NCBI GenBank assembly: GCA_009702305.1
Contig: WLIH01000101.1
Coordinates: forward strand, 1-7,943
Origin: Actinomycetota bacterium
Lineage (GTDB): Bacteria; Actinomycetota; Actinomycetes; Propionibacteriales; Nocardioidaceae
Direction of reading: 5' to 3'
Length of the DNA: 7,943 nt
This document shows, piece by piece, positions 1-6,639 of this stretch. Positions within the stretch are counted from its first letter, which is position 1, and each line of letters opens with the position of its first letter. The position numbers and the translations under genes are program-made. Under the pieces are notes generated by a model. It did no database searches, was not told the DNA's origin, and was given only the letters and a program-made list of their open reading frames with translations.

Positions 1-1029
1 GAACGCCGCGGGGGTCTCACCGCCCTCGCCCGGCCCGGCCTTGTCGAGGAAGGTCTCGATGCGCCGGAACCCGACCGCGGCCTCGTCGAGCGCCTCGAAG
101 CGGAACTCGACGTGGGAGCGGTAGTGGGCGGCGACGAGGTAGTAGCGCAGCTCGACGCCGCGGAAGCGCTGCAGCACCGCCGGGATGGCCAGGCTGTTGC
201 CGAGCGACTTGCTCATCTTCTCGCCCGCGGTGGTGATCCAGGCGTTGTGCATCCAGTACGACGCGAACGGGTGACCGGCCGCGCGGGACTGGGCCTGCTC
301 GTTCTCGTGGTGCGGGAAGCGCAGGTCGACGCCGCCGCCGTGGATGTCGAAGGCGTGACCGAGGTACTTGCCGGCCATCGCGGAGCACTCGATGTGCCAG
401 CCGGGGCGTCCGGGCCCCCAGGGCGAGGGCCAGGCTGCGGTCGCCGGCTCCGACTCCTTCTTCCAGCCCTTCCACAGCGCGAAGTCGCGGGGGTCGCGCT
501 TGCCACGCAGATCGGCGTCCTCGGCCGCCTCCATGTCGTCGATGCCCTGGTGGGTCAGCTCGCCGTACGCCGCCCAGCTGCGGACGTCGAAGTAGACGTC
601 GCCCGACCCGTCCTCCGGGGCGTAGGCGTGGCCGCGCGCGATCAGCTCACCGATCAGCTCCACCATCTCGGGGATGTGACCGGTGGCGGCCGGCTCGTAG
701 GTGGGCGGCGCGACGTTGAGGGCGGCGTAGGCCTTGTCGAGCTCGCGGTGCATCGCGTAGGCGAGGTTGTACCAGGGCCGGCCCTGTTCGGCGGCCTTGG
801 TGAGGATCTTGTCGTCGATGTCGGTGACGTTGCGGATGAAGGTCACCTCGTAGTCGAGGTGACGCAACCAGCGCTGCAGGACGTCGAAGTTGACCCCCGA
901 GCGCACGTGGCCGATGTGCGGCTCGGACTGCACCGTCAGACCGCAGACGTAGACGCCCGCCTTCCCCTCCTCCAAGGGGACGAAGTCACGGACTTCGCGG
1001 GTCGCAGTGTCATACAGCCTCAAGCTCAC
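1..1029 (-). CDS. cysS: Cysteinyl-tRNA synthetase, 3' end cut by the window edge
   Basis: Charges tRNA-Cys with cysteine in the cytoplasm (class I aminoacyl-tRNA synthetase). 343 residues are visible of the roughly 460-470 usual for the family; the C-terminal tRNA-binding part lies beyond the left edge. The HIGH motif is at residues 38-41 and KMSKS at 271-275. The four zinc ligands that select cysteine are all in place: Cys29, Cys215, His240 and Glu244. The [11 protein letters not shown] segment is also typical of CysS. The N-terminus ([16 protein letters not shown]) matches actinobacterial CysS rather than MshC, the mycothiol-pathway paralogue. The start is GTG at 1029. It has no well-placed Shine-Dalgarno but lies 6 nt behind a TAGAAT hexamer, so the mRNA is probably leaderless. 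It is divergent from the C39 peptidase. In M. tuberculosis cysS follows ispD-ispF; here they are separated and on opposite strands. Confidence 0.97.
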   Translation of the reverse strand, partial: MSLRLYDTATREVRDFVPLEEGKAGVYVCGLTVQSEPHIGHVRSGVNFDVLQRWLRHLDYEVTFIRNVTDIDDKILTKAAEQGRPWYNLAYAMHRELDKAYAALNVAPPTYEPAATGHIPEMVELIGELIARGHAYAPEDGSGDVYFDVRSWAAYGELTHQGIDDMEAAEDADLRGKRDPRDFALWKGWKKESEPATAAWPSPWGPGRPGWHIECSAMAGKYLGHAFDIHGGGVDLRFPHHENEQAQSRAAGHPFASYWMHNAWITTAGEKMSKSLGNSLAIPAVLQRFRGVELRYYLVAAHYRSHVEFRFEALDEAAVGFRRIETFLDKAGPGEGGETPAAF

Positions 1030-1035
1030 CTGCTC

Positions 1036-1041
1036 ATTCTA
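1036..1041 (-). promoter_or_regulatory. Candidate -10 element of cysS, leaderless start
   Basis: TAGAAT on the minus strand fits the TANNNT actinobacterial -10 pattern and is followed by exactly 6 nt (GAGCAG) and the GTG start of cysS. Transcription would begin at or next to the start codon. No convincing -35 hexamer is seen. Confidence 0.55.
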
Positions 1042-1064
1042 GGAGTCCTCGACCCTCGACCTCC

Positions 1065-1070
1065 TATCGT
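1065..1070 (+). promoter_or_regulatory. Candidate -10 element of the C39 peptidase gene, leaderless start
   Basis: TATCGT fits TANNNT and lies 6 nt (GGAGCG) before the ATG at 1077. It mirrors the cysS arrangement on the other strand, so two divergent promoters share the 47-bp gap 1030-1076. The heptamer CCTCGAC is repeated in tandem between them at 1047-1060; its role is unknown. GGAG at 1071-1074 is too close to the ATG to act as a Shine-Dalgarno. Confidence 0.5.
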
Positions 1071-1076
1071 GGAGCG

Positions 1077-2315
1077 ATGGGACGGAGGTGGCTCGTGGTG
1101 CTCGCCCTGGTCGTCGGAGCGCTCGCGCCTGTCACGACGCCCCTGACACCGGCCGCCCAGGCCGCCCCGAGCCGCGCGATCGACCTGGTGCGCTGGGCCG
1201 ACGGCGACTCCCTGGCCACCGGCACGTCGGCCGGCACCCGGGTGCGCGGGGAGCGGGTCGTGCTCGCCACGCCGGTCGCCACGACGACGTACGACGGTCG
1301 CGGCTACGACGTCGGACGCTGGACCTCGCCGTGGGTCGAGCCGGGCTTCGCCCTGACGCAGCTGGTCGCCTCCTGGGCGGCACGCACGCCCGGCGACAGC
1401 TGGATCGAGGTGCAGGTGCGGGGCCGGGCGGCCGACGGCCGGGTCGCGAGCTGGGACACCCTGGGTCGTTGGGCCTCCGGCGACCGCTACGTCGAGCGCA
1501 CCACCGCCTCCGGTCAGGACGACGACCTGGCCTCGGTCGACGTCGACACCTGGAAGTCAACCGGCGGCCTGACCTCCTGGCAGGTGCGCGTCGCGCTGAT
1601 GCGACGCACCGGCGCGACCACCCGGGCACCGTCGATCAGCTCGGTCGGCGCCGTCGCCTCCCGACTGCCGACCAGCTCGGTCGCCGTGTCCGCACCGGGT
1701 GTTGTCAGCCGCGCCGGCGGACTCGTGCTCGACGTGCCTCGCTACTCCCAGATGACCCATGACGGCCACTATCCGCAGTGGGGCGGGGGCGGTGAGGCGT
1801 GGTGCTCCCCCACCTCGACCTCGATGGTGTTGGGCTACTACGACGCCCTCCCGGCCCCGTCGACGTACGCCTGGGTGCCCGACGGCCACGTCGACCCGTG
1901 GGTCGACGCCGCTGCCCGGGCGACGTACGACCACGACTACGACGGCACCGGCAACTGGCCGTTCAACACGGCGTACGCCGCCGCGCTCACCTCCGACGCG
2001 TATGTCACGCGCCTCGCCTCGCTGCGCGAGGCCGAGCGCTATGTCGCCGCCGGCATCCCGCTCGTCGCCTCCATCTCCTTCGGGCACGGCGAGCTGGGCG
2101 GCGCCCCGATCTCCGCCTCGGCCGGGCACCTGCTGGTCATCGTGGGCTTCACGGCCTCCGGCGACGTGGTCGTCAACGACCCCGCCGCCCCCGACCGCGC
2201 CGGCGTACGCCGCACCTACGACCGTGCCGAGCTCGAGGACGCCTGGCTCCCCACCTCCGGCGGGCTGGTCTATGTGATCACCGACGACGACCACCCGGTG
2301 CCTGCGGGGCTCTGA
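1077..2315 (+). CDS. Secreted C39-family (papain-like) cysteine peptidase
   Basis: A 412-residue exported protein. Residues 1-30 form a Sec signal peptide: Arg-Arg near the start, a hydrophobic core of Leu, Val and Ala, and an AQA-A cleavage site. Residues about 30-215 are rich in Ser, Thr, Val and Trp and look like a beta-type domain of unknown role. Residues about 217-405 match the Peptidase_C39_2 type: Gln225 (DVPRYSQ) is the likely oxyanion-hole residue, Cys243 (AWCSPTSTSMVLGYY) the nucleophile, His351 (SAGHLLVIVGF) the base and Asn367 or Asp368 (VVNDPAAP) the third member. All catalytic positions are intact. The target is unknown; cell-wall peptide or protein processing outside the cell are possible. 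No ABC transporter or double-glycine leader peptide is nearby, so a bacteriocin-exporter role is unlikely. It stands alone, divergent from cysS and convergent with the SDR gene. Confidence 0.85.
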   Translation: MGRRWLVVLALVVGALAPVTTPLTPAAQAAPSRAIDLVRWADGDSLATGTSAGTRVRGERVVLATPVATTTYDGRGYDVGRWTSPWVEPGFALTQLVASWAARTPGDSWIEVQVRGRAADGRVASWDTLGRWASGDRYVERTTASGQDDDLASVDVDTWKSTGGLTSWQVRVALMRRTGATTRAPSISSVGAVASRLPTSSVAVSAPGVVSRAGGLVLDVPRYSQMTHDGHYPQWGGGGEAWCSPTSTSMVLGYYDALPAPSTYAWVPDGHVDPWVDAAARATYDHDYDGTGNWPFNTAYAAALTSDAYVTRLASLREAERYVAAGIPLVASISFGHGELGGAPISASAGHLLVIVGFTASGDVVVNDPAAPDRAGVRRTYDRAELEDAWLPTSGGLVYVITDDDHPVPAGL

Positions 2316-2330
2316 GGCCGGCTGGATGTG

Positions 2331-2363
2331 CCCGGTTCGGGTTACCCGGTCGGGATATCCGGG
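2331..2363. terminator. GC-rich inverted repeats between convergent genes, possible bidirectional terminator
   Basis: The 49-bp gap between the C39 gene and the SDR gene holds two adjacent small hairpins, CCCGGTTCGGG (2331-2341) and CCCGGTCGGG (2345-2354). A further CCGGG at 2359-2363 could pair with either CCCGG arm. There is no T-tract on either strand, so it would be an atypical terminator; its position between two converging 3' ends is the main support. Confidence 0.3.
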
Positions 2364-2364
2364 A

Positions 2365-3132
2365 TCAGACCCCGTAGCCGCCGTCGACGTCGAGCTTCTG
2401 GCCGGAGATGAAGCCGGCCCGGTCGGAGGCCAGGAAGCAGACCGCCTCGGCGATGTCGGCGGCGGAGCCGAAGCGGCGCAGGGGGATGTTGCGGCGGGTG
2501 ATGGCCAGCGCCTCGTCGCTCAGCTCGCCCGAGGAGATCAGCCGCTCGGCCATCCCGTCGGTGAGCATGCCGGGCCCGACGGCGTTGACCCGCACCCCGA
2601 AGCGCCCCTCCTCAGCGGCCAGGCCGCGCACCAGCGCCTCGACGGCGGCCTTGGGCGCCGACGACAGTCCGTCGCGCACGGGGTAGCGCGCCGTGGCCGC
2701 GGTCGTCACTGCGACGATCGAGCCCTGCACGAGGCGCAGGTGCGCCAGCGCCGGATGGACGACGTTGAAGAAGCCGGCAGCGTCGGCTGCGAGCTGAGCC
2801 GCCATCGCGGCCGGCTCGACGGTGGCCAGGTGGAGCATCGGCACGTGCGGCCCGGCGGCGTAGACCAGCGTGTGCAGCCCGCCGTGCTCGGCGACGACCG
2901 ACGCGACGACCGCGGCGGCCGCGTCGGGGGACACCAGGTCGAGCGGGTACGCCGACGCCCGGACCCCTTGCGTGCGCGCAGACTCGGCCGCAGCCTCGCC
3001 CGCCTCGGGGCGCGAGCGGTAGGTCAGCGCCACGTCGGAGCCGCGGGACGCGAGCATCTCGACGATCGCGAGCCCCAGTCCTCCGCTGCCGCCGACGACC
3101 AGCGCGGCCCCGGCCCGTGCGCCGAAGTCCAC
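2365..3132 (-). CDS. SDR-fold protein with a substituted catalytic tetrad
   Basis: 255 residues, the usual length of a classical short-chain dehydrogenase/reductase. The Rossmann nucleotide loop is present as VGGSGGLG (residues 13-20, Val replacing the usual Thr). Arg39 and Arg41 after strand beta2 suggest NADP(H). YAAG (91-94) replaces NNAG, and the C-terminal GQKLDVDGGYGV is typical of the family. The active site is not: the usual Asn-Ser-Tyr-Lys positions read Asp117, Thr144, Ser157 and Lys161, so the catalytic Tyr is absent. The nearest Tyr (150) is 11 residues before the Lys, outside the YxxxK spacing. The GTG start at 3132 follows the molybdoenzyme stop by one base (TGAGGTG), with CAGG upstream as a ribosome site, so it is translationally coupled. 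Substrate and even catalysis are unknown; a binding or regulatory role, or a reductase using another acid, are alternatives. Confidence 0.88.
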   Translation of the reverse strand: MDFGARAGAALVVGGSGGLGLAIVEMLASRGSDVALTYRSRPEAGEAAAESARTQGVRASAYPLDLVSPDAAAAVVASVVAEHGGLHTLVYAAGPHVPMLHLATVEPAAMAAQLAADAAGFFNVVHPALAHLRLVQGSIVAVTTAATARYPVRDGLSSAPKAAVEALVRGLAAEEGRFGVRVNAVGPGMLTDGMAERLISSGELSDEALAITRRNIPLRRFGSAADIAEAVCFLASDRAGFISGQKLDVDGGYGV

Positions 3133-3133
3133 C

Positions 3134-4669
3134 TCAGGCCTGCGCGGTGAAGTCGCGGACGTGCAGACCGGTCGCACCGTCGGGCAGCACGTCGGCCTCC
3201 TCGGAGGTCTGCACCTCGCCCTCGCCGTCGATGGCACGCACCGCGACCAGGTGGTCGCCCTCGCCGACCTCGGCGGTCGCGGTCCACTGCACCCAGGTGT
3301 CCGCGCTCGGCGAGGCGCCGATCTCGGCGGTGATCCAGTCGCCGCCGTCGACCGAGATCTCGACGCCGGAGATGCCGACGTGCTGGCACCACGCGACGCC
3401 GCCGAAGCGGACCTCGCCGGCCGTCACCGTCTCGCCCGACCGAGGGACATCGACCCGCGAGGCGATCTTGACGGGACCGCGCTCGCCCCAGCCGCGCTGA
3501 GTCCAGTACGCCTCGAAGTCGGCGAAGCGGGTGACCTCGAAGTCGCGCACCCACTTCGTGCCGGAGACGTAGCCGTAGAGCCCGGGCACGATGGTGCGCA
3601 CCGGGAAGCCGTGGTCGATCGGCAGCGGCCGGCCGTTCATCGCCACGGCGAGCATGGCGTCGCGGTCGTCGGTCAGGGCGTCGAGGGGCGTGCCGCAGGT
3701 CCATCCGTCGTCGGAGGTCTGCAGGACGGCGTCCGCACCCGCCTGGACGCCGGCCTCGGCGAGCAGCGGTGCGATCCGCACCCCGCTCCACCAGGCGTTG
3801 CCGATCAGGTCGCCGCCGACGGGATTCGAGACGCAGTTGAGGGTGATCCAGGCCTCGGTGAGCTGACGTGCGAGGAGGTCGTCGTAGGTCAGCACGATCT
3901 CGCGATCGACCATCCCGTGGATGCGCAGCGTCCAGTCGCTGGGCTCGATCGCGGGCACCACGATGGCCGTGTGGATCTGGTAGAAGGTGTCGCTCGGCGT
4001 CTCCCAGGCCGTGACCCCGTCGACCCCGAGCCGCGCGCCCTCGGGCACGACCGGCGGCGTGATGCCGGTGAGCTTGAGCAGCCGGCGGGTCTCCTCGACG
4101 TGACGTCGCCCGGCGCCCACCACTCGTCCGACAGCACCGAGCACGACACCCGCGCCGACCATCAGTCCGGCGCGCAGCATGAACGTGCGCCGGGTGTGCG
4201 ACCCCGGCGTCGAGGCGTCGATCTCGCTGGCCCGCTCGCCACGCCGCAACGGCTCGGTGAGCAGCGAGAGGCACACCGTCCAGGTGACGTAGCCGGCAGC
4301 GACCGGCACCAGGTCGATGGTGCTCGCGTTGTGCTGGCTGAGCACCGCGCCACCCCCGATCAGCGCGAGCACCGAGTAGACGACGACCGGGAGCCACCAG
4401 GTGCGCTGGGCCGCTCGACCGGTCCACGCGAACACCGCGCCGGTGATCAGCAGGATCATGACGATGAGGAACGCCTTGTCCTGGTGGCCGAGGAACTTGA
4501 TCGCCTTCTCGGCCACGGGACCCGGGGTCCAGCGGATCACCAGCTCGGCGATCGCGACGAGCGGCGAGTCGCGGATCGTCATCACCATCGCGACGAAATA
4601 GCTCATCAGGAGACCGGCGATCCCGGCGACCAGGCCGGCTGCCGGCCACAGGTCGCGACGTGGCTTCAT
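3134..4669 (-). CDS. Membrane-anchored sulfite-oxidase-family molybdopterin oxidoreductase
   Basis: 511 residues. Four hydrophobic helices (about 8-31, 65-83, 92-110 and 119-137) are followed by a twin-arginine-like motif (TRRTFML, Arg160-Arg161) and a fifth helix (163-184). Residues about 205-390 form the molybdopterin domain. Cys279 in [11 protein letters not shown] is the expected Mo ligand, followed by IGNAWWSGV (289-297) and YGYVSGTKW (365-373). Residues about 398-490 resemble the Mo-co dimerisation beta-sandwich. The fold and Cys ligand indicate oxygen-atom transfer or a related redox reaction on the outer face; the substrate cannot be read from sequence. No heme motif (CxxCH) or dedicated cytochrome subunit is seen, so the electron acceptor is open. 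The ATG at 4669 lacks a Shine-Dalgarno and has AACAAT 6 nt upstream. It is the first gene of an operon with the SDR and divergent from ispF. Confidence 0.9.
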   Translation of the reverse strand: MKPRRDLWPAAGLVAGIAGLLMSYFVAMVMTIRDSPLVAIAELVIRWTPGPVAEKAIKFLGHQDKAFLIVMILLITGAVFAWTGRAAQRTWWLPVVVYSVLALIGGGAVLSQHNASTIDLVPVAAGYVTWTVCLSLLTEPLRRGERASEIDASTPGSHTRRTFMLRAGLMVGAGVVLGAVGRVVGAGRRHVEETRRLLKLTGITPPVVPEGARLGVDGVTAWETPSDTFYQIHTAIVVPAIEPSDWTLRIHGMVDREIVLTYDDLLARQLTEAWITLNCVSNPVGGDLIGNAWWSGVRIAPLLAEAGVQAGADAVLQTSDDGWTCGTPLDALTDDRDAMLAVAMNGRPLPIDHGFPVRTIVPGLYGYVSGTKWVRDFEVTRFADFEAYWTQRGWGERGPVKIASRVDVPRSGETVTAGEVRFGGVAWCQHVGISGVEISVDGGDWITAEIGASPSADTWVQWTATAEVGEGDHLVAVRAIDGEGEVQTSEEADVLPDGATGLHVRDFTAQA

Positions 4670-4675
4670 GGCGCG

Positions 4676-4681
4676 ATTGTT
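4676..4681 (-). promoter_or_regulatory. Candidate -10 element of the molybdoenzyme operon
   Basis: AACAAT on the minus strand keeps the two most important -10 positions (A2 and T6) and lies 6 nt (CGCGCC) before the ATG, the same geometry as at cysS and the C39 gene. No clear -35. Leaderless transcription is inferred. Confidence 0.4.
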
Positions 4682-4748
4682 GCTCAGCTCGGCCGCCAGC
4701 GGGGCGTTCGCGGCGAGACGTCAGCAGATCGTCACCACCCGTGTCGTG

Positions 4749-4754
4749 CATCAT
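4749..4754 (+). promoter_or_regulatory. Candidate -10 element of ispF
   Basis: CATCAT keeps A2 and T6 of the -10 pattern and lies 7 nt before the GTG start of ispF. The bases just before the start (CACCCCT) contain no Shine-Dalgarno, again favouring a leaderless mRNA. It is the weakest of the set because the first base is C. The 92-bp gap to the molybdoenzyme gene shows nothing else clear. Confidence 0.35.
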
Positions 4755-4761
4755 CACCCCT

Positions 4762-5250
4762 GTGACGACCCCACTCCTCACTCCTCGCGTCGGCATCGGC
4801 ACCGACGTCCACCGCCTCGCCGACGGCGTGCCGATGCACCTCGCCGGCCTGTTCTGGCCCGAGGAGCCCCGGGGCCTCGAGGGCCACAGCGACGCCGACG
4901 TGGCCGCCCACGCGGCCTGCGACGCCCTGCTGTCGGCCGCCGGCCTCGGCGACCTCGGCTCCCAGTTCGGCACCTCCGACCCCGCCTGGGCGGGTGCCTC
5001 CGGTGCCTCCCTGCTCGGCGAGACGGCCCGGCGGGTCCGCGCCGCCGGCTTCGAGATCGGCAACGTCGCCGTCCAGGTGATCGGCGACCGCCCGCGGGTC
5101 GGCACCCGTCGCGCCGAGGCAGAAGGGGTCCTCGGCGAGGCCGCCGGAGCGCCGGTGTCGGTGTCGGCCACCACGACCGACGGACTCGGCCTGACCGGTC
5201 GCGGCGAGGGCATCGCCGCCATCGCGACCGCGCTGGTGGTGCGGCGATGA
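4762..5250 (+). CDS. ispF: 2-C-methyl-D-erythritol 2,4-cyclodiphosphate synthase
   Basis: Fifth enzyme of the cytoplasmic MEP isoprenoid pathway: it cyclises CDP-methylerythritol 2-phosphate to MEcPP, releasing CMP; the family works as a trimer. 162 residues, the normal size. Zinc ligands Asp15, His17 (GIGTDVHRL) and His50 ([11 protein letters not shown]) are intact. [13 protein letters not shown] and the C-terminal [22 protein letters not shown] signature are diagnostic. The GTG start at 4762 puts the first strand in register with other IspF proteins; there is no later good start. Its stop codon overlaps the ATG of the alpha/beta hydrolase (ATGA), so the two are coupled. In many actinobacteria ispF directly follows ispD; here the ispD-family gene lies about 1.4 kb downstream with a minus-strand gene between, so they do not form a simple operon. 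Confidence 0.96.
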   Translation: MTTPLLTPRVGIGTDVHRLADGVPMHLAGLFWPEEPRGLEGHSDADVAAHAACDALLSAAGLGDLGSQFGTSDPAWAGASGASLLGETARRVRAAGFEIGNVAVQVIGDRPRVGTRRAEAEGVLGEAAGAPVSVSATTTDGLGLTGRGEGIAAIATALVVRR

Positions 5251-6137
5251 GCACCACGACGACGACGTACGACGGCCTGCGACTGCATGTGTCGACGTAC
5301 GGCCGCGAGGACGCCCCGGTCTCCGTGCTCCTCGCGCACTGCTGGACCGCCGACGAGGAGGACTGGCACTACCAGGTGCGCGACCTGCTCGCCCACTTCG
5401 GCCACGAGGTGCGCCTCGTGACCTGGGACCACCGCGGCCACGGTCGCTCCCAGGCCGCGCCCGAGCGCGACTGCACGATCGCCAACCTGGCGCGCGACCT
5501 CGGCGACATCGCCGACCGCTTCGCCCCGCACGGTCGCCTCGTGCTCGCCGGGCACTCCATCGGCGGGATGACGATGTGCGCCGTGCCCGAGGTGCGTCCC
5601 GACCTGGTCGAGCGGATCGCCGGGCTGCTCTTCGTCTCGACCTCCTCGGGCCGTCTCGACACCGTGACGCTCGGGTTGCCCGAGATGGGCCCGATGCTGC
5701 GCAAGCAGATCCCGGTGATGCTCGCGACCCGCGCCAAGCTGCTCTCGCGTTCGGTGCGGCGCAACTCTCCATCGATGGAGCGGCGGGTGGTCAACAAGTT
5801 CCTCTTCGGCGAGCCGCTGCGCCTGCGCGACGCCGGGCTGGTCGTCGACCAGCTGATCTGCTGCCCGCCGGCGACGATGTCGGGCTTCTACCGCGACTTC
5901 ATGCACCACGAGCGCACGGCTGGCCTCGCGGCGTACGACGACATCGCGACGCGCGTCCTGGTCGGCAGCCGCGACCTGCTCACTCCGCCGCCCCACGGCC
6001 GGCGCATCGCCCAGGCGATCCGCGGCGCCCGGCTGCTGGTCGCGCCCGACGCCGGGCACATGCTCCCCCTGGAGCGCGACGAGCTGGTCTCGGGCCACCT
6101 GATCGACCTGGTCGAGGGGGCCTTGGCCGCCCCTTGA
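5247..6137 (+). CDS. Alpha/beta hydrolase coupled to ispF
   Basis: 296 residues, cytoplasmic (no signal peptide). The canonical triad is visible: Ser104 in the nucleophile elbow GHSIGG, Asp243 in [12 protein letters not shown] and His271 in [20 protein letters not shown] (31-40) takes the oxyanion-loop position and DHRGHGRS (61-68) is the usual loop after strand beta4. Residues about 135-225 form a helical cap rich in Arg, Leu and Met, including two adjacent cysteines (205-206), which suggests a hydrophobic substrate. The ATG at 5247 overlaps the ispF stop, so expression is tied to ispF. Esterase, lipase-like or thioesterase activity are all possible; a link to isoprenoid or lipid metabolism is inferred from coupling only. 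The N-terminus has five Thr in a row from a CACGACGACGACG run. It converges on nirD with 9 bp between stop codons. Confidence 0.9.
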   Translation: MSTTTTTYDGLRLHVSTYGREDAPVSVLLAHCWTADEEDWHYQVRDLLAHFGHEVRLVTWDHRGHGRSQAAPERDCTIANLARDLGDIADRFAPHGRLVLAGHSIGGMTMCAVPEVRPDLVERIAGLLFVSTSSGRLDTVTLGLPEMGPMLRKQIPVMLATRAKLLSRSVRRNSPSMERRVVNKFLFGEPLRLRDAGLVVDQLICCPPATMSGFYRDFMHHERTAGLAAYDDIATRVLVGSRDLLTPPPHGRRIAQAIRGARLLVAPDAGHMLPLERDELVSGHLIDLVEGALAAP

Positions 6138-6146
6138 GTCCGGCGG

Positions 6147-6509
6147 TCAGGCGGCGTGGGCCTTGCGGTGCCCGACGTGCACGACGCCCTCGACGATCTT
6201 GACGTCGTAGGCCGGCACCGAGACCGAGAGGTCGTCGAGGCACCGGCCGCTGCGCAGGTCGAAGGCGTGCCGGTGGGCGGGCGAGGCGACGAACGGCACG
6301 TCGCCGCGGCGACCCACGATGCCGCGTGAGATGACCGACGCCTTGGCGAAGGGATCGTGGTTGCCGAGGGCGTAGACCCGGTCGTCGGGCGTGCGGAAGA
6401 GCGCGATCGCCTGGCCGTGCACCAGGGCCGTGACGCCGCGCTCGACCTCGAGCTGCTGGAGCTGACAGACCGGCTGCCACTCGTCGGCGTTGGACGCGCG
6501 AGGGCTCAT
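6147..6509 (-). CDS. nirD: NirD-like small subunit of NADH nitrite reductase (Rieske fold without cluster ligands), no nirB adjacent
   Basis: 120 residues. The segments [16 protein letters not shown] (51-66), [20 protein letters not shown] (74-93) and the [16 protein letters not shown] ending align with NirD, the small partner of the assimilatory siroheme nitrite reductase NirB (nitrite to ammonium with NADH). The Cys-x-His pairs that hold a Rieske 2Fe-2S cluster are absent (Gly49-Asn50-His51 and Ser76-Pro77-Ala78-His79), as is normal for NirD, so it is not a redox ferredoxin. The usual partner nirB is not next to it: the gene ends 9 bp from the hydrolase, which lies on the other strand. The ATG at 6509 is chosen because the protein then begins like other NirD proteins and because its ATGA overlaps the stop of an upstream ORF. 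A GlnR-like box upstream fits nitrogen control. It may serve a distant nirB or another oxidoreductase. Confidence 0.88.
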   Translation of the reverse strand: MSPRASNADEWQPVCQLQQLEVERGVTALVHGQAIALFRTPDDRVYALGNHDPFAKASVISRGIVGRRGDVPFVASPAHRHAFDLRSGRCLDDLSVSVPAYDVKIVEGVVHVGHRKAHAA

Positions 6510-6547
6510 CGAGCTGCCGTCGTCGGGCACTGCGATCTGCGCTGCAC
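6506..6547 (-). CDS. 13-codon upstream ORF, translationally coupled to nirD
   Basis: GTG at 6547 encodes [13 protein letters not shown] and ends in a TGA that overlaps the nirD ATG (ATGA, 6509-6506). It has the strongest Shine-Dalgarno found in the window, AGGAGG, 7 nt before the GTG. nirD itself has no good ribosome site, and the same AGGAGG is 45 nt from its ATG, so ribosomes probably reach nirD by finishing this leader peptide. It contains two Arg codons (CGC AGA, the latter rare in GC-rich genomes) and one Cys (TGC). Whether it acts as a sensor or only as a coupling device is not known. Confidence 0.5.
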   Translation of the reverse strand: MQRRSQCPTTAAR

Positions 6548-6554
6548 GGCACGT

Positions 6555-6560
6555 CCTCCT
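6555..6560 (-). promoter_or_regulatory. Shine-Dalgarno of the nirD leader ORF
   Basis: AGGAGG (within GAAGGAGGAC) is complementary to the 16S 3' end and sits 7 nt before the GTG at 6547. It decides the start of the leader ORF: in the nirD frame the first start codon (GTG at 6530) is 24 nt away and the preferred ATG 45 nt away, both too far. Confidence 0.6.
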
Positions 6561-6570
6561 TCGCCGAACG

Positions 6571-6576
6571 ACGCTA
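6571..6576 (-). promoter_or_regulatory. Candidate -10 element of the nirD transcript
   Basis: TAGCGT on the minus strand fits TANNNT and lies 10 nt upstream of the AGGAGG, so the mRNA would have a short leader that includes the ribosome site and the 13-codon ORF. No good -35, consistent with an activated promoter; the GlnR-like box begins about 20 bp upstream. Confidence 0.4.
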
Positions 6577-6597
6577 AGACGGGTGTGTTCGCGCGCT

Positions 6598-6623
6598 GTT
6601 TCGCCGTGTAACAGTCGTGAAAA
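6598..6623. promoter_or_regulatory. GlnR-like operator between nirD and ispD
   Basis: The actinobacterial nitrogen regulator GlnR binds sites of the form GTnAC-n6-GAAAC. On the plus strand GTAAC (6608-6612) is followed after 6 nt by GAAAA (6619-6623, next base C). On the minus strand GTTAC (6612-6608) is followed after 5 nt by GAAAC (6602-6598). It lies about 22-47 bp upstream of the candidate nirD -10, suited to activation, and directly upstream of the candidate ispD -10, where it could interfere. GlnR control of nirBD is known in streptomycetes and mycobacteria; its action here is inferred. Confidence 0.45.
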
Positions 6624-6633
6624 CCCTTCCCGG

Positions 6634-6639
6634 TACGGT
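6634..6639 (+). promoter_or_regulatory. Candidate -10 element of the ispD-family gene, leaderless start
   Basis: TACGGT fits TANNNT and is followed by 6 nt (GCAGCA) and the GTG start at 6646. There is no Shine-Dalgarno. The same TACGGT hexamer is found in front of the second, minus-strand ispD-like gene. Confidence 0.5.

Noticed and set aside
1..1029. MshC (mycothiol ligase) instead of CysS
   Set aside because: The N-terminus, the [17 protein letters not shown] region and the [11 protein letters not shown] segment are those of true CysS; MshC has a different start and a THLGH-type motif.
1026..1037. ATGAGCAGGTGA mini-ORF overlapping the cysS start (MSR, stop in GTGA)
   Set aside because: Its ATG begins inside the candidate -10 TAGAAT, so it would not be in the leaderless cysS transcript; no ribosome site precedes it.
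112..1146. A 344-codon plus-strand frame opposite cysS
   Set aside because: CysS on the other strand carries every diagnostic motif; this frame is its complement and has low-complexity composition.
5253..5270. ACG triplet run at the start of the hydrolase gene (five Thr codons)
   Set aside because: A short in-frame codon run; too short to be a meaningful repeat array or phase-variable tract.
3024..6098. A 1024-codon open frame on the minus strand
   Set aside because: It runs across the molybdoenzyme, ispF and hydrolase genes in the wrong frame or strand and its translation is Arg/Ala/Gly-rich without family motifs; such frames are common where GC is very high.
6127..6146. CCGCC/GGCGG hairpin between the hydrolase and nirD 3' ends
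   Set aside because: A 5-bp stem with a 10-nt loop and no T-tract in sequence this GC-rich is expected by chance.
6147..6509. A cluster-binding Rieske ferredoxin
   Set aside because: The Cys ligands are absent at both ligand pairs and the rest follows NirD, which naturally lacks them.
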